Shown here one piece after another: positions 30,701 through 45,700 of a stretch of DNA of 64,000 nt. Positions within the stretch are counted from its first letter, which is position 1, and each line of letters starts with the position of its first letter. The position numbers were made by a program, and so were the translations under genes. The stretch comes from Symbiodinium microadriaticum (Eukaryota; Sar; Dinophyceae; Suessiales; Symbiodiniaceae), in the NCBI GenBank assembly GCA_001939145.1, contig LSRX01001119.1, positions 177,323 through 241,322 on the forward strand, given 5' to 3'. Below the pieces are notes generated by a model. It was not told where the DNA came from and did no database searches. It saw nothing but the letters and a program-made list of their open reading frames with translations.

Positions 30701-33700
30701 NNNNNNNNNNNNNNNNNNNNNNNNNNNNNNNNNNNNNNNNNNNNNNNNNNNNNNNNNNNNNNNNNNNNNNNNNNNNNNNNNNNNNNNNNNNNNNNNNNNN
30801 NNNNNNNNNNNNNNNNNNNNNNNNNNNNNNNNNNNNNNNNNNNNNNNNNNNNNNNNNNNNNNNNNNNNNNNNNNNNNNNNNNNNNNNNNNNNNNNNNNNN
30901 NNNNNNNNNNNNNNNNNNNNNNNNNNNNNNNNNNNNNNNNNNNNNNNNNNNNNNNNNNNNNNNNNNNNNNNNNNNNNNNNNNNNNNNNNNNNNNNNNNNN
31001 NNNNNNNNNNNNNNNNNNNNNNNNNNNNNNNNNNNNNNNNNNNNNNNNNNNNNNNNNNNNNNNNNNNNNNNNNNNNNNNNNNNNNNNNNNNNNNNNNNNN
31101 NNNNNNNNNNNNNNNNNNNNNNNNNNNNNNNNNNNNNNNNNNNNNNNNNNNNNNNNNNNNNNNNNNNNNNNNNNNNNNNNNNNNNNNNNNNNNNNNNNNN
31201 NNNNNNNNNNNNNNNNNNNNNNNNNNNNNNNACACACACACACGCATATTAGGGGGCTACAATGGTTACATACAGACATGTGCAGAGTTGTGTTTGGGTG
31301 AGTTTGTGACGGCAGCAATACCAAACAACAATGACGACACTAGCAAGGAACGACATCAACACTACTGCTCCTAAACCCTGAAGTACGGAGGGTTCTCCCT
31401 AGTGGGCTCCAAAGAACCCACGAACACGGTAGATAACTGAGGGGGGGGTACCATATATATATATATATGTATATATAGAGATATAGAAATAAATATATAT
31501 ATATATATACACATATATAACGTTCAACCCTAGAAATTCAAACCTGAAACCCTAAACCAAGAAGCAACAAACGATGAGCCCAAACCTGTCAACTGAGCCC
31601 TCAACCCCAAAGCTAAAAAGAATCCTTAAACCCCAAGTCCTGAAACCCAAAACCCCAAAACCCGAAACACCCAAAGCCCTACTGGTCGAAACCATAAACC
31701 AAACCTTGACGACCAGAAACAAATAACCAGATCAATAGCAGAATCAATAGTTTTGCAAAGAAAACAGTTTGCTAAAAATCAATGAAGCAACAGCAATAGA
31801 ATTGTTCATCTAATCAATAGAAGCGCTGCAAAGCAATATCAATAGTTTGTCCTATGTTCTTGGATCAATATAGCATGATTGTCAGGAGGAGTGTAGTATC
31901 AGACACCCCCAAATTCCGATGCAACGATTTCGACCACTGCCCCGGCTGGTACAGGGAGGATGAGCCTGGCATTCAATTCATGCAGTCGCAAGCCCTCTGT
32001 CTGCGCCTGCGAAATAAACCTTCATGCCCCAGATACCATGGACCAACAAAATTTGTTCCCAATATTTATGGAAGCCTTTGTCCTCCCAAACCCTTTAAGC
32101 TTCAAATCCACCAGCCCTAAAGGCCTGAACTTAAACCCTTAAGCCCAGCTCAACCGGACGGCTTCGTTCTGCCCGATGGAACGTCAAACTCCCAACCAGT
32201 CCGGGTTGCTGTTCTATCTTAGTTCCTGATATAAGAGAAATCCCAGTATGTGCTATATCCGAATCTCGAATCTGGTAATTCATTCCAGGGTCCTGCACAC
32301 CCCGTATGACCGGGCCGAGTCCAGTTGTTGGTGTTTTGTTTCATGTACCATTCTGGTGCTGGTGCTGCTGCTACTGCTGCTGCTGCTGCTGGTGGTGATG
32401 GTGATGGTGATCGTGGTGGTCGTAGTCGTAGTACTGGTAGTAACAATACTAGTACTAGCAGCAGTCGTCGTCGTCGAGTAGTAGTAGTTGTTGTTGTTGT
32501 TGTAGTTATTAGTAGCTATTAGATTAGAAGAAGAAGTAGCAGTAGTTGTTGTTGCTGTTGTAGCAGTAGTAGCTGTAGCTGCCGCATCATGAGCGGTAAA
32601 GAGTCTCGATCGATCTATCTATGTATCTATCTATTTATCTATGTGTCGATCTATTCAGAATTAATGTAAGTTTAGCGATTTATCTATTTGTCTTCATATT
32701 GATATTTACAGTTATCTTTTTCCTCATGTTTTCTTTATGAACACACGCACACACGCACATGTTTGAATTTGTTTTCCGTCTACACCTATTCGCATTTTCT
32801 ATTGGCTTAGTCAATAATTTGCCTCTGTGTGTGTGTCACCCATGAATAACCCAGGTCGGGGACCTCCACGGGCAACTTCAAGACTTGCGCCTTGCTTTGC
32901 CTAGCATTGCGGGGGTGGGGTCGGGCTTACGGGCTCACGATTTGGATTTGGATTTGAAAGATTGGGCTTCGCGATTGCATCGGAGCTGTAGAACTTTCGT
33001 AGCGTCGCGCAAGGTTTTTTCTGGTAGGGTCAGGTTTGGGTGAAGCACATCATAGCGCTCAACCAAAAGGTCTGCAGAAAACCCTTCAAAAGCACCCAAA
33101 GACTTGCTGCCCTCAACGCCAAACGATCGAAAAGATGAGCCCGAAAAGTAGCCTTGGACCTTTTTCATGGAGTTTCAGAAAATATCGAACACAAATGTAG
33201 ACCCTGAACACCCGCCACCCCCTCAGGGACCCCAAAAGCAAGAAACCTCTCAGGTCCCAAATTACCACAGTCAGCTTGTTGGCGTCGTTTAGGGCAAAGA
33301 GCTCCGCTGGGCCTGCTTGAAGTTTCGACACCCCAGAAGGCCTGTAGCCCCAAGCCTTGATATTTTCTTTCGGATCCTTGTAACTTTCTTGTCGGACTTA
33401 CAACAAGTCCCTGCAAAAAAGGAAAGTTGTGGCCCTTGAAGGTAAGCCCTCGACCCCCAACAACAACAAATGCACCTCCATAGAAGGCTGTGGATTTTTC
33501 AGAAGCACGGCCTTCCCAGCGAAACGCAGCGGTCGCTCGGCGACGAAGCTTAGCAGCGAGGGATGTGGCGAGGGGTTGGATTCAGGGTTTGGGTCTGAGA
33601 ACTGTTTGAGAGGTCCCTAAACCCTAAACTCCTAGACCCCTAAACCCTAAACTTCTAAACCCGAAACCCCAAAACCATCAACCCCTAAACCTTAAACCCC

Positions 33701-36700
33701 TAAACCCTTAAACCCCTAAACCCCGAAACCCCAAAACCCTAAACCCACCCTAAACCCCCAAACCCCAAAACCCTAAACCCCTAAGCCCTAAAGAGCGACG
33801 TCTTGGGATTGGGGGGCTGAGCGACGACAGCGCTGGGTTTGGAGTCGACCTGGGCTTCGCAATGGTCGGGTCTTGAAGTTAAACGAGGGCTGCAAGTTTA
33901 ATGTTTAGGGTTTGGATATGGAAATTGCTTGGGGTTTCAGGGCCCGGAACTCCTGGGGTTCAATTAGTTCAATTCTGCTCTGATCCGTTTAGGTGATCTG
34001 GACACTCGCAGACGTTCAGGCCGTTCTGGGCCTGAGTGCTGAAAGCTTTGTGGGACCTCAGAGTACACTTTTGGGTGTCGTGGGCGCGGTACTAGACGCG
34101 TGGTATCCTGGCTACGACAAGGATCAAAATCCGAAGCAGCATGAATGCCTCCTTTGAAGTGATTGAGCCGTCATCCAGGAAATCAGGCTCTCATCCATAG
34201 TTAGTTACACCTCAAACCGGTGATCCCACAACAAACCCTAAATCCGCACGGGCGGCTGATACCCCACAAATTCCAAACTTTGAAGTTTCATCGGGAATAT
34301 TTGCGAGGAGCCCTGAAACCCACACCAACAACGACCTCCGAACCCTGCAAGCGACGACGCATGTCCACGCGAAGCCCAAGTAGGTTCCTCTTCAACGGCG
34401 ATGTTGCAGATCGGGGCCGCAACGCCATCGAGACTTGCTCCTCTACATCGGCTACTGTTTATTTATTGGGCTCTGGGTTCAAGGTTCAGGGGTTTTAGGT
34501 TTGGGAGTTTGCAGGGTTCTTGGGATTTGAAGGGTGGTATGTTCACCAGACCTCTGTTCCCCCAGGGGTTTCTCAAACAGGCGTCATGCCTGAGGCTAAA
34601 GCCCGGCCTCCAACCCTGTCCTCCCGTGTGATGTGGGTTTAGGGCTGAGGCCCTCCCTAAATACTTCGACTAAGGTTTTGGTGGGTTGCAGCAATGCTGT
34701 TAATTACTCAAAATCCCGCTAATACATAAGCCCCTAAGCCCTTCGCCCCGCGGCTGGAGTTTTACCCGCAGGGTACCAGCAGTATAGGCACGAGCCAGGA
34801 TTGAGCAGTGTGTTGCGTCTTGCGCGGCCCAAACGCGCTGCCTCATAATGGAGCACTTCTTGGGGCATGCGTTTCCTCCCAAGATCGAGATAGAGAAGCG
34901 GGGCTGAGTCTGAGTCTGGTATTCATGCTGGAACCTCCGGCATCGTTCCACGTCAATGCCAAAGCCAACGCTCTAATGTGGCCTGGCACCAGCCGCAGGG
35001 CAACAAGAAGACAAATAACTGTGCAGCTGAGCATCGGCAAGAGCGGCAAGACATACTTTGGAGGCCGAGAAAGCTTACTGATTGATCAGCAAAAGGAGCC
35101 GACACCACTCCAACGAGCCAAACAGCAATTGCAAGATTTCCGGCAGGTCGCATGTTTGAAAGGGGGTCTTCCGCTACAAGGCCTTGGGTCTCCAAAGCCG
35201 ACAAACATTCCTGCGTTGTCAAGCGGCTCCAAGCACGGGATAAATATTGGATGCGGTCCATGCGGCCATGCGGCTGAAAGGGGACTATGTTACGCCCGGC
35301 AAGGTTTGGTGTGAGCCTCATAGCCACCAGCTCGCCAGATCTGGCACAAGGATGCAAAGCCCCCGTTACTGCCCCCCAGCCCTCCCGCCCCGTCCGATGT
35401 GGGTTTAGGGCTGCGGCCCCTCCCCCCCAGTGGTGCGAGTGCAGGGCTTAGGATTTTGGGGTTTGGGGGTCTCAGTAGACAGGCCTCAATGCGTGACTGA
35501 GGTTTTGGGCGTTGCTTAGTATCTATCCGATGTGAACAGCAATGAAGTTAATTACTCCGTGCCCCTAAAAAGCATAAACCCCTGAGCATAACACGTAAAC
35601 CGCTAAGCCCTTCACCCTGGATTTCTTCGCTGACAAGGAGATCTTCGTCGTAATATTCGGCTTCATGGTCTCGATGCCGGGGAGCGTGCCTCTGTTTTGG
35701 AGCACGGGTGTTTTTTTTTCTGTGCGGCCCAGAGACTCCAATGAAAGCTCCAGGTTAATCGTCGAAGTATGGCGATGCCCAAGCAAGGTTGAGTAGAGGG
35801 TTTAGGGCGTTGGGCTTGAGGGCTTAGCATTTAGCACGATTCAAGGAGCAATAGGGCTCGGGCTCTAAGTCTCGGCTTCGGGATCTAGGGTTTCACTTTG
35901 AGGATCCGGGCTTATGGTTTAGGATTCTTTGTCGATGTGGGAGTAGGGGTCGTCCTATTTAAGGTCTGTGTTATGTTTGAAACTCCTTTGGAAAGCTGAC
36001 AGTAACTCCCTGAACATGTGCAAGAGGTGGGTGGGTGTGTGTGCATGTGTGCACACCGGAGTCTCAGAAAATAGGTAGAAGACTGTTTAAGCTTAAATAC
36101 TAGGATCGTGATTAAAAGCATAAGTTTGGGATACCAGTATCGGAAAGGTTCCAGTCAGAAAAGAAACCGCAGTAGTCCTTAACCCAGAAGGCCCAAGTGG
36201 CCCCACTGTTCTTTAAGAGCTCTAAGGGGTCGTGTGAGGTGTCTCAGGAATGCTGGAGGGCCCCGAGCTACTTTAATCCCGCGCCTGGGAGGATGCGATG
36301 TAACAAGGGACTTGAAAAACCGTATATCCGCATATCTTCGGCCCCGGAAGCCCAAGCCGAGCACAGGTACACATGAACCGTGGCAACCACGAGGAAGAGG
36401 GGATGAACTGCGCCTCTGTAGGCTCGACATGAAGATCTGTTGTCCAAGCGAGTTAAGAGGTTGGGGGTATAGGGCCTTGGGTGCTCAATGCTACGGGGGT
36501 TTTTCGGAGTTATGGAGTTTATACCAATTTATACCGACTCGCAGTTTGAAGGATTTGCGTAGTGACTCGTAGTGTTGATGGTTTGGTACTGACTTCGGCA
36601 CTGGAGCACGACGGCTAGTAATTCTGCCGAGGACATCAAAGACAAAGACAGACCAGTACCGTACCATGCTTTCGTTGTCTCATGTTGTTCTGACTTCGCC

Positions 36701-39700
36701 ATGCTTTGTCCTGCACAGCCAGGTAAGCAACATACGGACTTCAACGATTAGTAATGTTATTGTTGCGCATAATGAAAACAGCAGAAGACGTTATCTAAAG
36801 CCCTAAACCCAACAGGCCCAATTTCAAGGCAACCCTCCTTGCAGGCGGTTTTTACAACGAGTGCCTGTCAAAGTACGGGCGCTGCGACGGAGGTAGAATC
36901 TTTGACGTCGCTCGACTCGACTACTGTGATGTTTGTTTGTGATGAAGGCAAGGACACGCTTTTGGGTCTTTGGCTTTTGGTTTCACTAAGGAGAACCCCG
37001 AGTGGCTGAACTATGTGCCGGCTATTTTGTTTAGGTCCCTCGGTGCTGCTTTGACATTCCCTTCAGCAGGCCATAAATTCCGGAATCCCCGATCCTTCTA
37101 CACGCAACCAAGCGTTTCAGCGTGCAATAGTAATCAGCTTGTATTCACTCCCCCAAGATTAGCAACCCAGGCAATGAAGCGATTGTATGCGCTGCTTCCC
37201 CTCGTGCCTTGGTGAAGTTGGGGCTTTAAGCGGTTTACTCACTGATAGCGGAGTGACTGTCTTTGGCCTTTGGCGCTATGGATTGCAGCTATGCATGGAA
37301 CCAGGTAAAGTCGTCTTCTTCATGGTCGTCGTAGCCGCTGTCGTGTGTGACGCCACTCATGGTAGTAACAGACGGTAGGGGCATCTCCGAAGATGCATAC
37401 ACCTGGCATCCAAGCCCGCGGGCAAGTCTCAACCTGAACCCCAAGGGGGTGTAGCGTTTAAAATTCCAGACCTATAGGTCTTGGGTGTTTCCCGTGCTGA
37501 GGCACATGTCGGGTTACCAGAAACCCCCCGTTTCGTGTGGGCCGCCTGAAGACCAATGAAATGCGAACGAGCCAAGTTTAAGAACACTAAATGTGGAATC
37601 GGACGGCCAAGAGTGTAGATGTGTTCATTATGTAGCAGCAGCAGTCAGATTAGTCATCGCGCTTGAGTCCACAGGGTGTTATTGAGGCGACTATCTACTC
37701 TTATTTGGTGGCTTAGCAACTGCTTCAAGTCCCGAAACAGGCACGATTGCACTACACCCCGGACTCTAAGCCGCGAATGCGGAACTCTGAAACTCTAAAC
37801 TCCAGACATTGCAACCTCAGAACCCTCAACTGCTCTTCCGACCCTACCGATGCGGAACCCGGAAACCCTACGCTTGAAACCCTGATCCCATAAGAACCTA
37901 AACCTTGAAAACCTACCACCCGAAATCTTAAGCGAAAAAGCCATAACAGAAATAGAAAGACACTAAGACTCTAAATCTTAAGCCAAAAAGACCATATTGG
38001 AAATAGCAAGACACTGAACGCAACAAAAACTTACCTACGGACCCCAAGGCCACCGTGATCGAGAAGAGCGTTTTCGTCGTGCACGGCGGCCTTTCGCGTT
38101 GTGCCTCGCTGATATTTTTTTTGGACCGAAACCGGATCCCGAAAGCAACACAGAAGAAACCACGTTTCAGGCTCTTGTTTGGGGTTTTCGGTTTGGGGGT
38201 TTTGGGCTTCAGGTTGGTTGTAGCCCTAACGCTTAGAACCCCAAATCCTGCGAGCATAGACCCTGGAATTTTCCTGGAATAACACCACCCAAAAACCCCT
38301 AAGCCTTCGATGAAAGCTTCTGAATCCTCGTCAAACCTATATGAAGCCCTCTAAAGTCCCGTCAAAACCGATTAACCCCATTATGAAACGTCGACAAGTA
38401 GCCCAGTAGCCCCATGAAGCCCAATAAATTCCGATGGCACCCTCTCTAGCCTCATGAAACCTTCAAAAACCTTTGGAGTCCCACAAAGCATGACACACCA
38501 CTATCATTCCCCATAAAGAAATCTTATAAAGTACTATAAACCTCAGCCCAGGTCCGCATCCGCTGCGGCTGCTCCGGTCCCTGCATGAGCGCCCCAGCTC
38601 TCTGCCTACGGAGCCGGCCACTGCGGCAGAGCAGGTCTCCGGGAACCTGGAAAGAAGATCACAAAACATAGCAGCGACTCACGATAACACAATACGAATG
38701 GTCATACTCATGACGAAACCTGAGCCTGAGCACTGGGGTGCTCCACCAACGCGTTAGCCCTTAAACAAAAATAAACAAAAAATCATGGTCTTGAGGGCTT
38801 TCGGACCCAAACCTGAGGTGGGAGCTTTGGAGGGGGGGTGGTCTTGAGGGCTTTGGGGTTTCGGGTTGAGATTGTTTGGGGTTTAGGATTTAGGCTGTTT
38901 TCCTAGCACGCACGGTACTTGAGAATTTGGGTTAGGAGTCTCTAGTGAGGCTTTAACAAGCGCGATGGCCCGAAGGGACCTGCATAGCCAAGGGCAGTCT
39001 TAGGGCTCTCAATCAACAGCCTCAACCCCAAGACCTAGACTCCTAAACTAACGTACAACGATAGCTTGAAGTATGCACATTGGGATGTGATGTAATCGAC
39101 CTGAAAGCAGGTCATGATCGATTTTCTTTGGGCCGATCCCTGCGTGTCTCGGCTTCTTTCTGTCTGTGCAGGTTGAGGAGCTTGACTCTTGGATAAGTCT
39201 ACAGCATGCGGTTTTGGGAGCTGCAAGAGGCTCCCCTTAGCTTCTCTCCCTTCAGGTTTGGGGCCTGAAAGGTTTGGATGCAAAGCTTAGCAAAGTCATT
39301 TCTGAGTCTTTACCTTCCAGATGCCTTGTACACTAAAACCACAGCGGAATATCCCCTGGGAAGGCAAAAGCTGGCTTTGTCGACTACCCAGCCCCCTATG
39401 GGTTTAGGGACATTGGGACTTCGGAAGGTTAGGGGTGCCTCAGATGGTCAGTTCGGGGTCCCTTTTTTCTTGAGGAGAGGATCCTACTTTCAAGTGTTTA
39501 GTATTTTACGGAACTGCCGCATGGTCGAGGTTGGATAGTGTCCCAAGGACATGCCGGGCCTTTCGCCTTCCAAGCGTGGCGGGCAGATGATTCGTGTCCT
39601 GGCGAGGTTTGGAGCTTTGGGGTTTATGGCGGATTCCTTCCGGCCCTCCAAGTGTCCAGTCTCGCTACAGTTGATGTTTGCATGTTTAGGTTCGTTCTGA

Positions 39701-42700
39701 CATGGCCACTCTAGGCATGACTAGTAAAATGACTCTGATGCTCTCTCTGTTTCATCATCATCATACATCACCAGTACGAGGTGGCTACAGGCACTGCTAC
39801 CGACCTAGAGGCGTCGCAGAGGTCTTAGCCAAGGTCCAGGTCCAAGGCCTGAAAACCAAGGGCTTTACAAGTTACGTGCCTGGCCGTCGCAAACCTACGT
39901 AGGCTACATTGGCGATAGCAAAGCGGTAAAGCGGCTGTCCGAAACCGGGACATCGGCGTGATATAACCCTGGAGAAAAATCAGAGGCCCAAAGATAGACC
40001 CTAAGCCGTAGTAAACGCAGAACAGGAAAGACCCCCGAACTTGGAAGTCACATTCAGGAAACTTCAGCTTGCAGCACTCTCACAGAATCGCCAGGCCATC
40101 CCATGCCATGCGAGGACGCTTCAAGCATAATTTCTGAACCCGATCTTGCTGAGACCCAAACTACACTGAATTGTACGCTGAGGTTTCGGCCCGGATGTGA
40201 CGAAGCAATTCCTTGAGGACGCCCAAAGCTCCTGCGCCCAACGGGCATCTTGAGACGTATGACCGCATGCGATCTGGTTTTGGACACCATCCTGGTGGTT
40301 GGTTTTGTGTTCTGTAAGTCTACAGTACTGTAGCAGTTTGCTATTGACCTGCCTCAGCTGTGACCCTCGCGCCCATAACGTTCGGAAACTCGACCTCATG
40401 GCCCAGGATGGCTGTAAGCGTTGTAGCACTGGGAGAGTAATTTGTCATATCAGTCGCAAAAATTAGGAGTACTGGTACTCGAAGTTAGACAGAGTAGGCA
40501 TCGTGGAAGCAGCCAAAGAGTCAAACCGAATCGGTATAACTCTCTCCAGGACTCGGGCTTCGCGTTGGTGGTCAGATCCCACGAAGTCCCGAAGAATAAC
40601 GACGGCGTCTATGCACCGCGCACGCAAGATGAAGGCGTCAGGTTTGGCTTCGTTTTCTTGTAGCCAGGAAAGACCAATCCAAGACCCGGGAAAACAAGAG
40701 TTTAAGGCGCAGCTAAACCTGAATTCGAGGTTTAGCTAAAAGCTGAATCCAATTTAATAAGGTTGCGCTAGACCCGAGTTCAGGGTTCAGTGCAATTCGG
40801 GTTTAGTTAAACCCGATTTTTAGGGTTTACCTAAGGTCGCAGTGATGATACCGGAGATGCCAATCATTCCGATGCTGCAATAGCTGCAGATGCTGGTGAT
40901 GATGATGATGATGATGATGATGAGAGGAAATAGAAGGATGCTGATTCTGATGCTGATGATGGTGATGGTGACGGTGTTGATGATGCTGACGATGACGATG
41001 ATGACGACGATGCCGAGGGTGTCGATGCCGATTGCTGATTTTGACCTCCCTTGCAGCCGGCAAGTGTTGTACCTAACAGTGATAGGCTGTTATCTGGCCC
41101 AAACAAGGTGCCCCAAAGAACGACGCTGCAAAACTCGTCAGCCTTCTGAGGTTATGCACGAGAATCGGTTGGTCACTGTTTTCAGTGCCTCGAATTACAT
41201 GGGCAGTGTGGGTGCCTGGGCCGCATGCAGAGTCATGCATAGAGCTCTGGAGTTTATGCAAGATTTGGGATATCTTGGTTCTCCAATACCCAGCCTGCAT
41301 TCTTACACAGTCCTATGGCCTCTCAACGTTCACCTCTTACGTGCTGGGGTATTACTATGGGTGTTGAAGAGTCGAGGGATTAGCTCACAGGTGGGTGGAG
41401 GGTCTGAAACCTGAAACCCTCGCCTTTGCTTGCACGCTTTCGATGGAGCAAGGATTTGTTTTCGGTTCTCCAAAGGCGTCTCTCAAAGGTCGAGCTTCGT
41501 GCTCGGTATCCTGGACAGTAAAGCGCAAGATCCCTAAGCCCTCACCTATTATCGCGCTGACTCATGATCCCGTGTCCCGTAGTTTGCATGAAGGAGCAGA
41601 CCTGGCCAGAAAACGGACCAGAACTCAACCCCCACTTGAAGCCCTTTTGGGGGGGGATTTGGAGTCACTTGTGAACTTCCGGTCTCAGCTTCTGTGAGGC
41701 AACCACGGCGCTGTGCTCCTTTTCCATGCGAGCGGAGGCGAGAGCTTCCTCCAGGGTGAAGGTCTTGTTCCCTAAACCCTATACCCCCTAAACCCCCTAA
41801 ACCCTAAACCCTGAACTGCCGACCCGAAATCCCTGGAACATCAAAGTCCCCAACTCTGAACCCTGGCCCCTGCCTCGCCCTAGACACACAACCCTGACCT
41901 TGAAAACTCCGACCCTAAGACCCTAGACCCGAACCTTGATGTTGCCCGGAATTCAGGGCTCAGGTTGTAATTATAGGGCTACGGCTTTCTGGTCAGAGGG
42001 TCTCTTCAGAGGCTTTGCGCCTTTGAGGTTTGAAGGTTTGGATGCAGGGTTGGGGGTTTTTGAGCATGTAAGAGTTTCGGGGTTCTCTACGTGAGAATTC
42101 GCCCAAAGCTCCAAGTTCTGCAAACGAAGCCTTGCAGAAATGTTGCTCACCCTGGTCTTGATAAGCATGAGCATCGTCATAATCAGTAGCAGAGTGGCAT
42201 GCCTATTTGCGACAATGGTGGTAGTTATTGTCCTTCTTCTTCTTCTTCTGAATCTCAGCATCATCATCGATTGATGCTCATACTTCTAAATCCAACCTTC
42301 TGAAGTGCAGGAAAACTCAGCTTCAACGAGAGCCGGCACTTCGCCCCGGCTCTCAATGCACGCTCCTTGGCAGCTTCGTCTTCAGCCTTTTGTTGGGCGA
42401 CTTTGCATTCGCGGTTTTAGGGACTTTAGGAACCGTTGATGGGTGTAGAGTGTGGGGTGTATCTTCAATGGAGTCCTTTTATCGGGTTTGCCAGGCTCTG
42501 CAGCCTCCTGTTGACGTCTTTGGCTGTTTCCTAGCGCAAGCCCCTGGTTAGTGAACCCCTTCAGGAGTGGAGTAGGTATCCTGGGAAAAAGTCCCCGACA
42601 AATAGAGGGGGTGTTTTCAATCGGGGGCGTGTTCTAGTGTATTGGACATGAAGAACCGACTTATTGGCGGTGGGGATTCTGTGCTGTCCGGTCCGGGCTT

Positions 42701-45700
42701 ACGAGATTTCGATTTCGATCCCCGCTTGATTAAAGCATAAAGCCTAAACTATATATGGCCGACAAAGGATTAAAGAGGCTAAAAGGGGATGTGGTTCACA
42801 CTTGAGGGCGTTGGGCCAAGCATCGCAACACTCAAGGAAGGGCTAGTCGGATCCTTTGGGGAGTGGATTCAGCTTCTGATCCATGACTCTTGCTTATCTT
42901 GGTTGCAGCGTGCGCTTTACGTGTTTACGAAGATCGCAGGTGTGGATGGTGCCTTGGTGGACTGAAACATTTAGGCTTGCTGGGCTGCTGAAGCTTGTGC
43001 ATTGTGGTGTGCTTTTGAAGAGTTTCTGTGTTCTTAGGGTTTTAGAGAGTGTGTTTCACGGTGAAGTCCCCGCTGTAGTTTGGGGTTCGGAGGTTTGTTG
43101 GTTGAGGGCTCAGGGGTTTCGGGCGTGGCACACCCCATCCGACCCCTGAAAGTCGAGAGACGCCTGAAAGCGCCAAAGGTGAGTTTGCGCTGCTCCGGTC
43201 TACGCTGGAGGTCCGAAGTTTCGGATTTTCGTTTGAGCTCCAAGCCTCTGCGCCCGCAACTTCGATTTAACGGATGAAGATCACGCCGCACGCCCCCAAA
43301 GCCTTGACTCCTACTGCGATAGGGGCAGGTTTGGGCTTGAGCTGTCGGATCTCCAAGCTTGAATCCGGTCAGTGGGTGTCTGAAAGACTAGACGACCACA
43401 AATCAATAGTAGGATCCTCATGCAGTATCCCGAAAACGGGCCACGGAGGGCTCTCGTTTAGATGTGTTTGACCTATGCCCCGGAGCGATGCTTGACTCTA
43501 ACACGGATGTGTAAAGAGACTTCGACAAGTCACAGGTTCAGGGTTCCTGGTCGAGAGGGCTCGAGATGTAGGACCTCGTTCCAACAACTCTGGAGGTCAC
43601 TTACACAGCGCTTCAGGTTCAGGGCCTTAGCCTGCCTAAATTGGGACACCACGGTAGAAGCCTTCCGCGATTTTGGAGCCACGGAATTGCTTTCATGTTT
43701 TACACGGTTGGTCTCCTTGCCAGGCCTTAAGCAGCTCCTGCTGCAGACCTGCAAGCCCGTATCAAACCTGCTAGATCGCCACTCCACGACACCGGCAAAG
43801 CACCTTGACAAAGCCTTACACTCTCCTCGGATCGGCCCATTCGACGAATCTCACAAGCCTTCTTCTTGGCATTTATTGCTTAGACTTAGTCCTCAATGCC
43901 CAAGCTTCCGGAAGGACGCACTGGGCCTCCCTCGAGAGCAGACAGACATTCCGCGGCTTCAGCTTCAGGCGCTCTCGTTGGGCCCCAGCCTAGAAGGGTT
44001 CAGGGAGGGCCAAGCACCATCATGCAGCCTGCACCTGAAGCCTGAACCCTGAACTTCGACGCCAAGAACCAAGCCCTCAGCCTCAGCCCCCTACATCCTA
44101 AACCCGAAACCTAAGTGCCCGAGAACCCAAAACCTGAACTCCTTCAGCCATGAATCCAACAGAGACTCGGTCTCCCTTAGCATGGTTCAGGACATAGGGT
44201 TTAGGAGTATCTACGGTTTAGGGCCGTTTAGGGTTTAGGAGCATCTGAACGTGGAGCACGGCTCCGAATAGAGGACACACATCCCAGAGCCGGACAGTAG
44301 TTCCAGCCTTGATGGGGCCCTGAAGAGTTAGTGGTACCCTTTCAACTGGCTCCTTCATACACTTGTAGTATCAAAACCCAAAACCCTAGTGATATCAAAC
44401 CCTCTAGTTGTGTCCCTGACAGGCTGCAGAGATGGCGATAACACAGAGCGTGCCCCAGGAGGATCCGCAACAAGACAGGCCGGGCATGTTCTCAGCGAGT
44501 GAGAGGGAGCTAGAGCGAGAGAGACAGAAACACAAAAAGACAGAACAGCACATCTGCATCGGGATTAACACCATGGACATGTTGAAGTGTCTACGTCTAT
44601 GTCGAGTCAGGGTTTGTGTGTGTGTGTGCGCGCGGTGTAGGGTTGTGTGTCTATGATTGGGTTGAGAATGCCGGGCTTCGAGGATAAGGTCTAAGATTTT
44701 TGTGAAGATTTTTGTGCGTCGGGCTCTTGGATGTTGGGACCCAGGGCCCTAATCCCAAACCTCAGAAACTAAACCTGACCACTTTGAGCAATCCAGAATC
44801 CGAAGCCCAGGAGCTTGAATCCTGAAGGACCTTCCTCCTACGAAATCGGCCTTAGGATCGAAGCCAAAGCCTTTTCAACAAAGCCATAGAGGCCTGGAGG
44901 CCTAGAGCAAGGCGTTGGGGGCTTTGCCGCCAGCTTTAGTGAGCCCAGAGCCCGAATCTGAGAAGCTGAGTAGGTACCCAGCTTCCTGGAAGCCTCAAAC
45001 CCGAACCCATAAGCCTTAACAAGGCCTACTGTAGGATTCCACCAAATATGCGTCTCGAATTGAAGAGTCATCCCGCTAAACCCCCCCAATACCCTAAACC
45101 CATGTTGACCCCTAAACCCTAAATGTCACACTTACCCCCACTTAGACGTCCAGGCTTCCGAAGGAGCTGCTGCGGCAGGTGGCCCAGCTGGTCGTCGAGC
45201 AGAAACCCGTCGGGAAGCCCGGTACTGCGCCAGGGGTTGAGGATGGTGTCGGGGTTGGGGGCGGGGTTTTTTTTGAGGTCGCCGTAAATCTTTATAATTT
45301 ATAAGTTATGGGGTTTAGGGCGATTTCGTGCCCGAACTGCTACGAGACCCTGAATTACCAAGGACTTAATGAGGGTTCTTTATGGGGAACCCAGTTTATC
45401 AGGCTTCAGCCAGGATCCTTCAAGACTCAACTCCAGGAGAAAAGTGGGCCTCAACCAACCCGTGGAAATCCCGCGGCCTAGTACACAGTGACGCCCTTCT
45501 TGCAAAAACATGAGAAGCCCCAGCCCAAACACTACGGAAGCCCCCAGCCCCATACCGAACAGTAGCTCTGGAAGCATACGTCAAATCATAATGAAAACTC
45601 TCCAAATCGTTCCTGTCTAAACCACATACAAAAAACCAGCATCAGTTTTCCCATCGACTGAGATAGTCAGCCCCAATCCAATACATAACCGATGCTTTAC

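Noticed and set aside
30412..31374. Long open frames across 30.4-31.4 kb on both strands
   Set aside because: They consist almost only of N bases of the assembly gap.
34808..35314. 168-codon open frame in a phosphatase intron as part of the enzyme
   Set aside because: The flanking exons join directly in phase and family alignment leaves no room for it.
40827..41106. His-rich and Ser-rich minus-strand frames
   Set aside because: They are translations of a GAT/ATG microsatellite.
43462..44052. 196-codon open frame between phosphatase exons
   Set aside because: No domain, no AG-G or donor sites that fit the gene phase, and the sequence is of the decayed-heptamer type seen in other introns.
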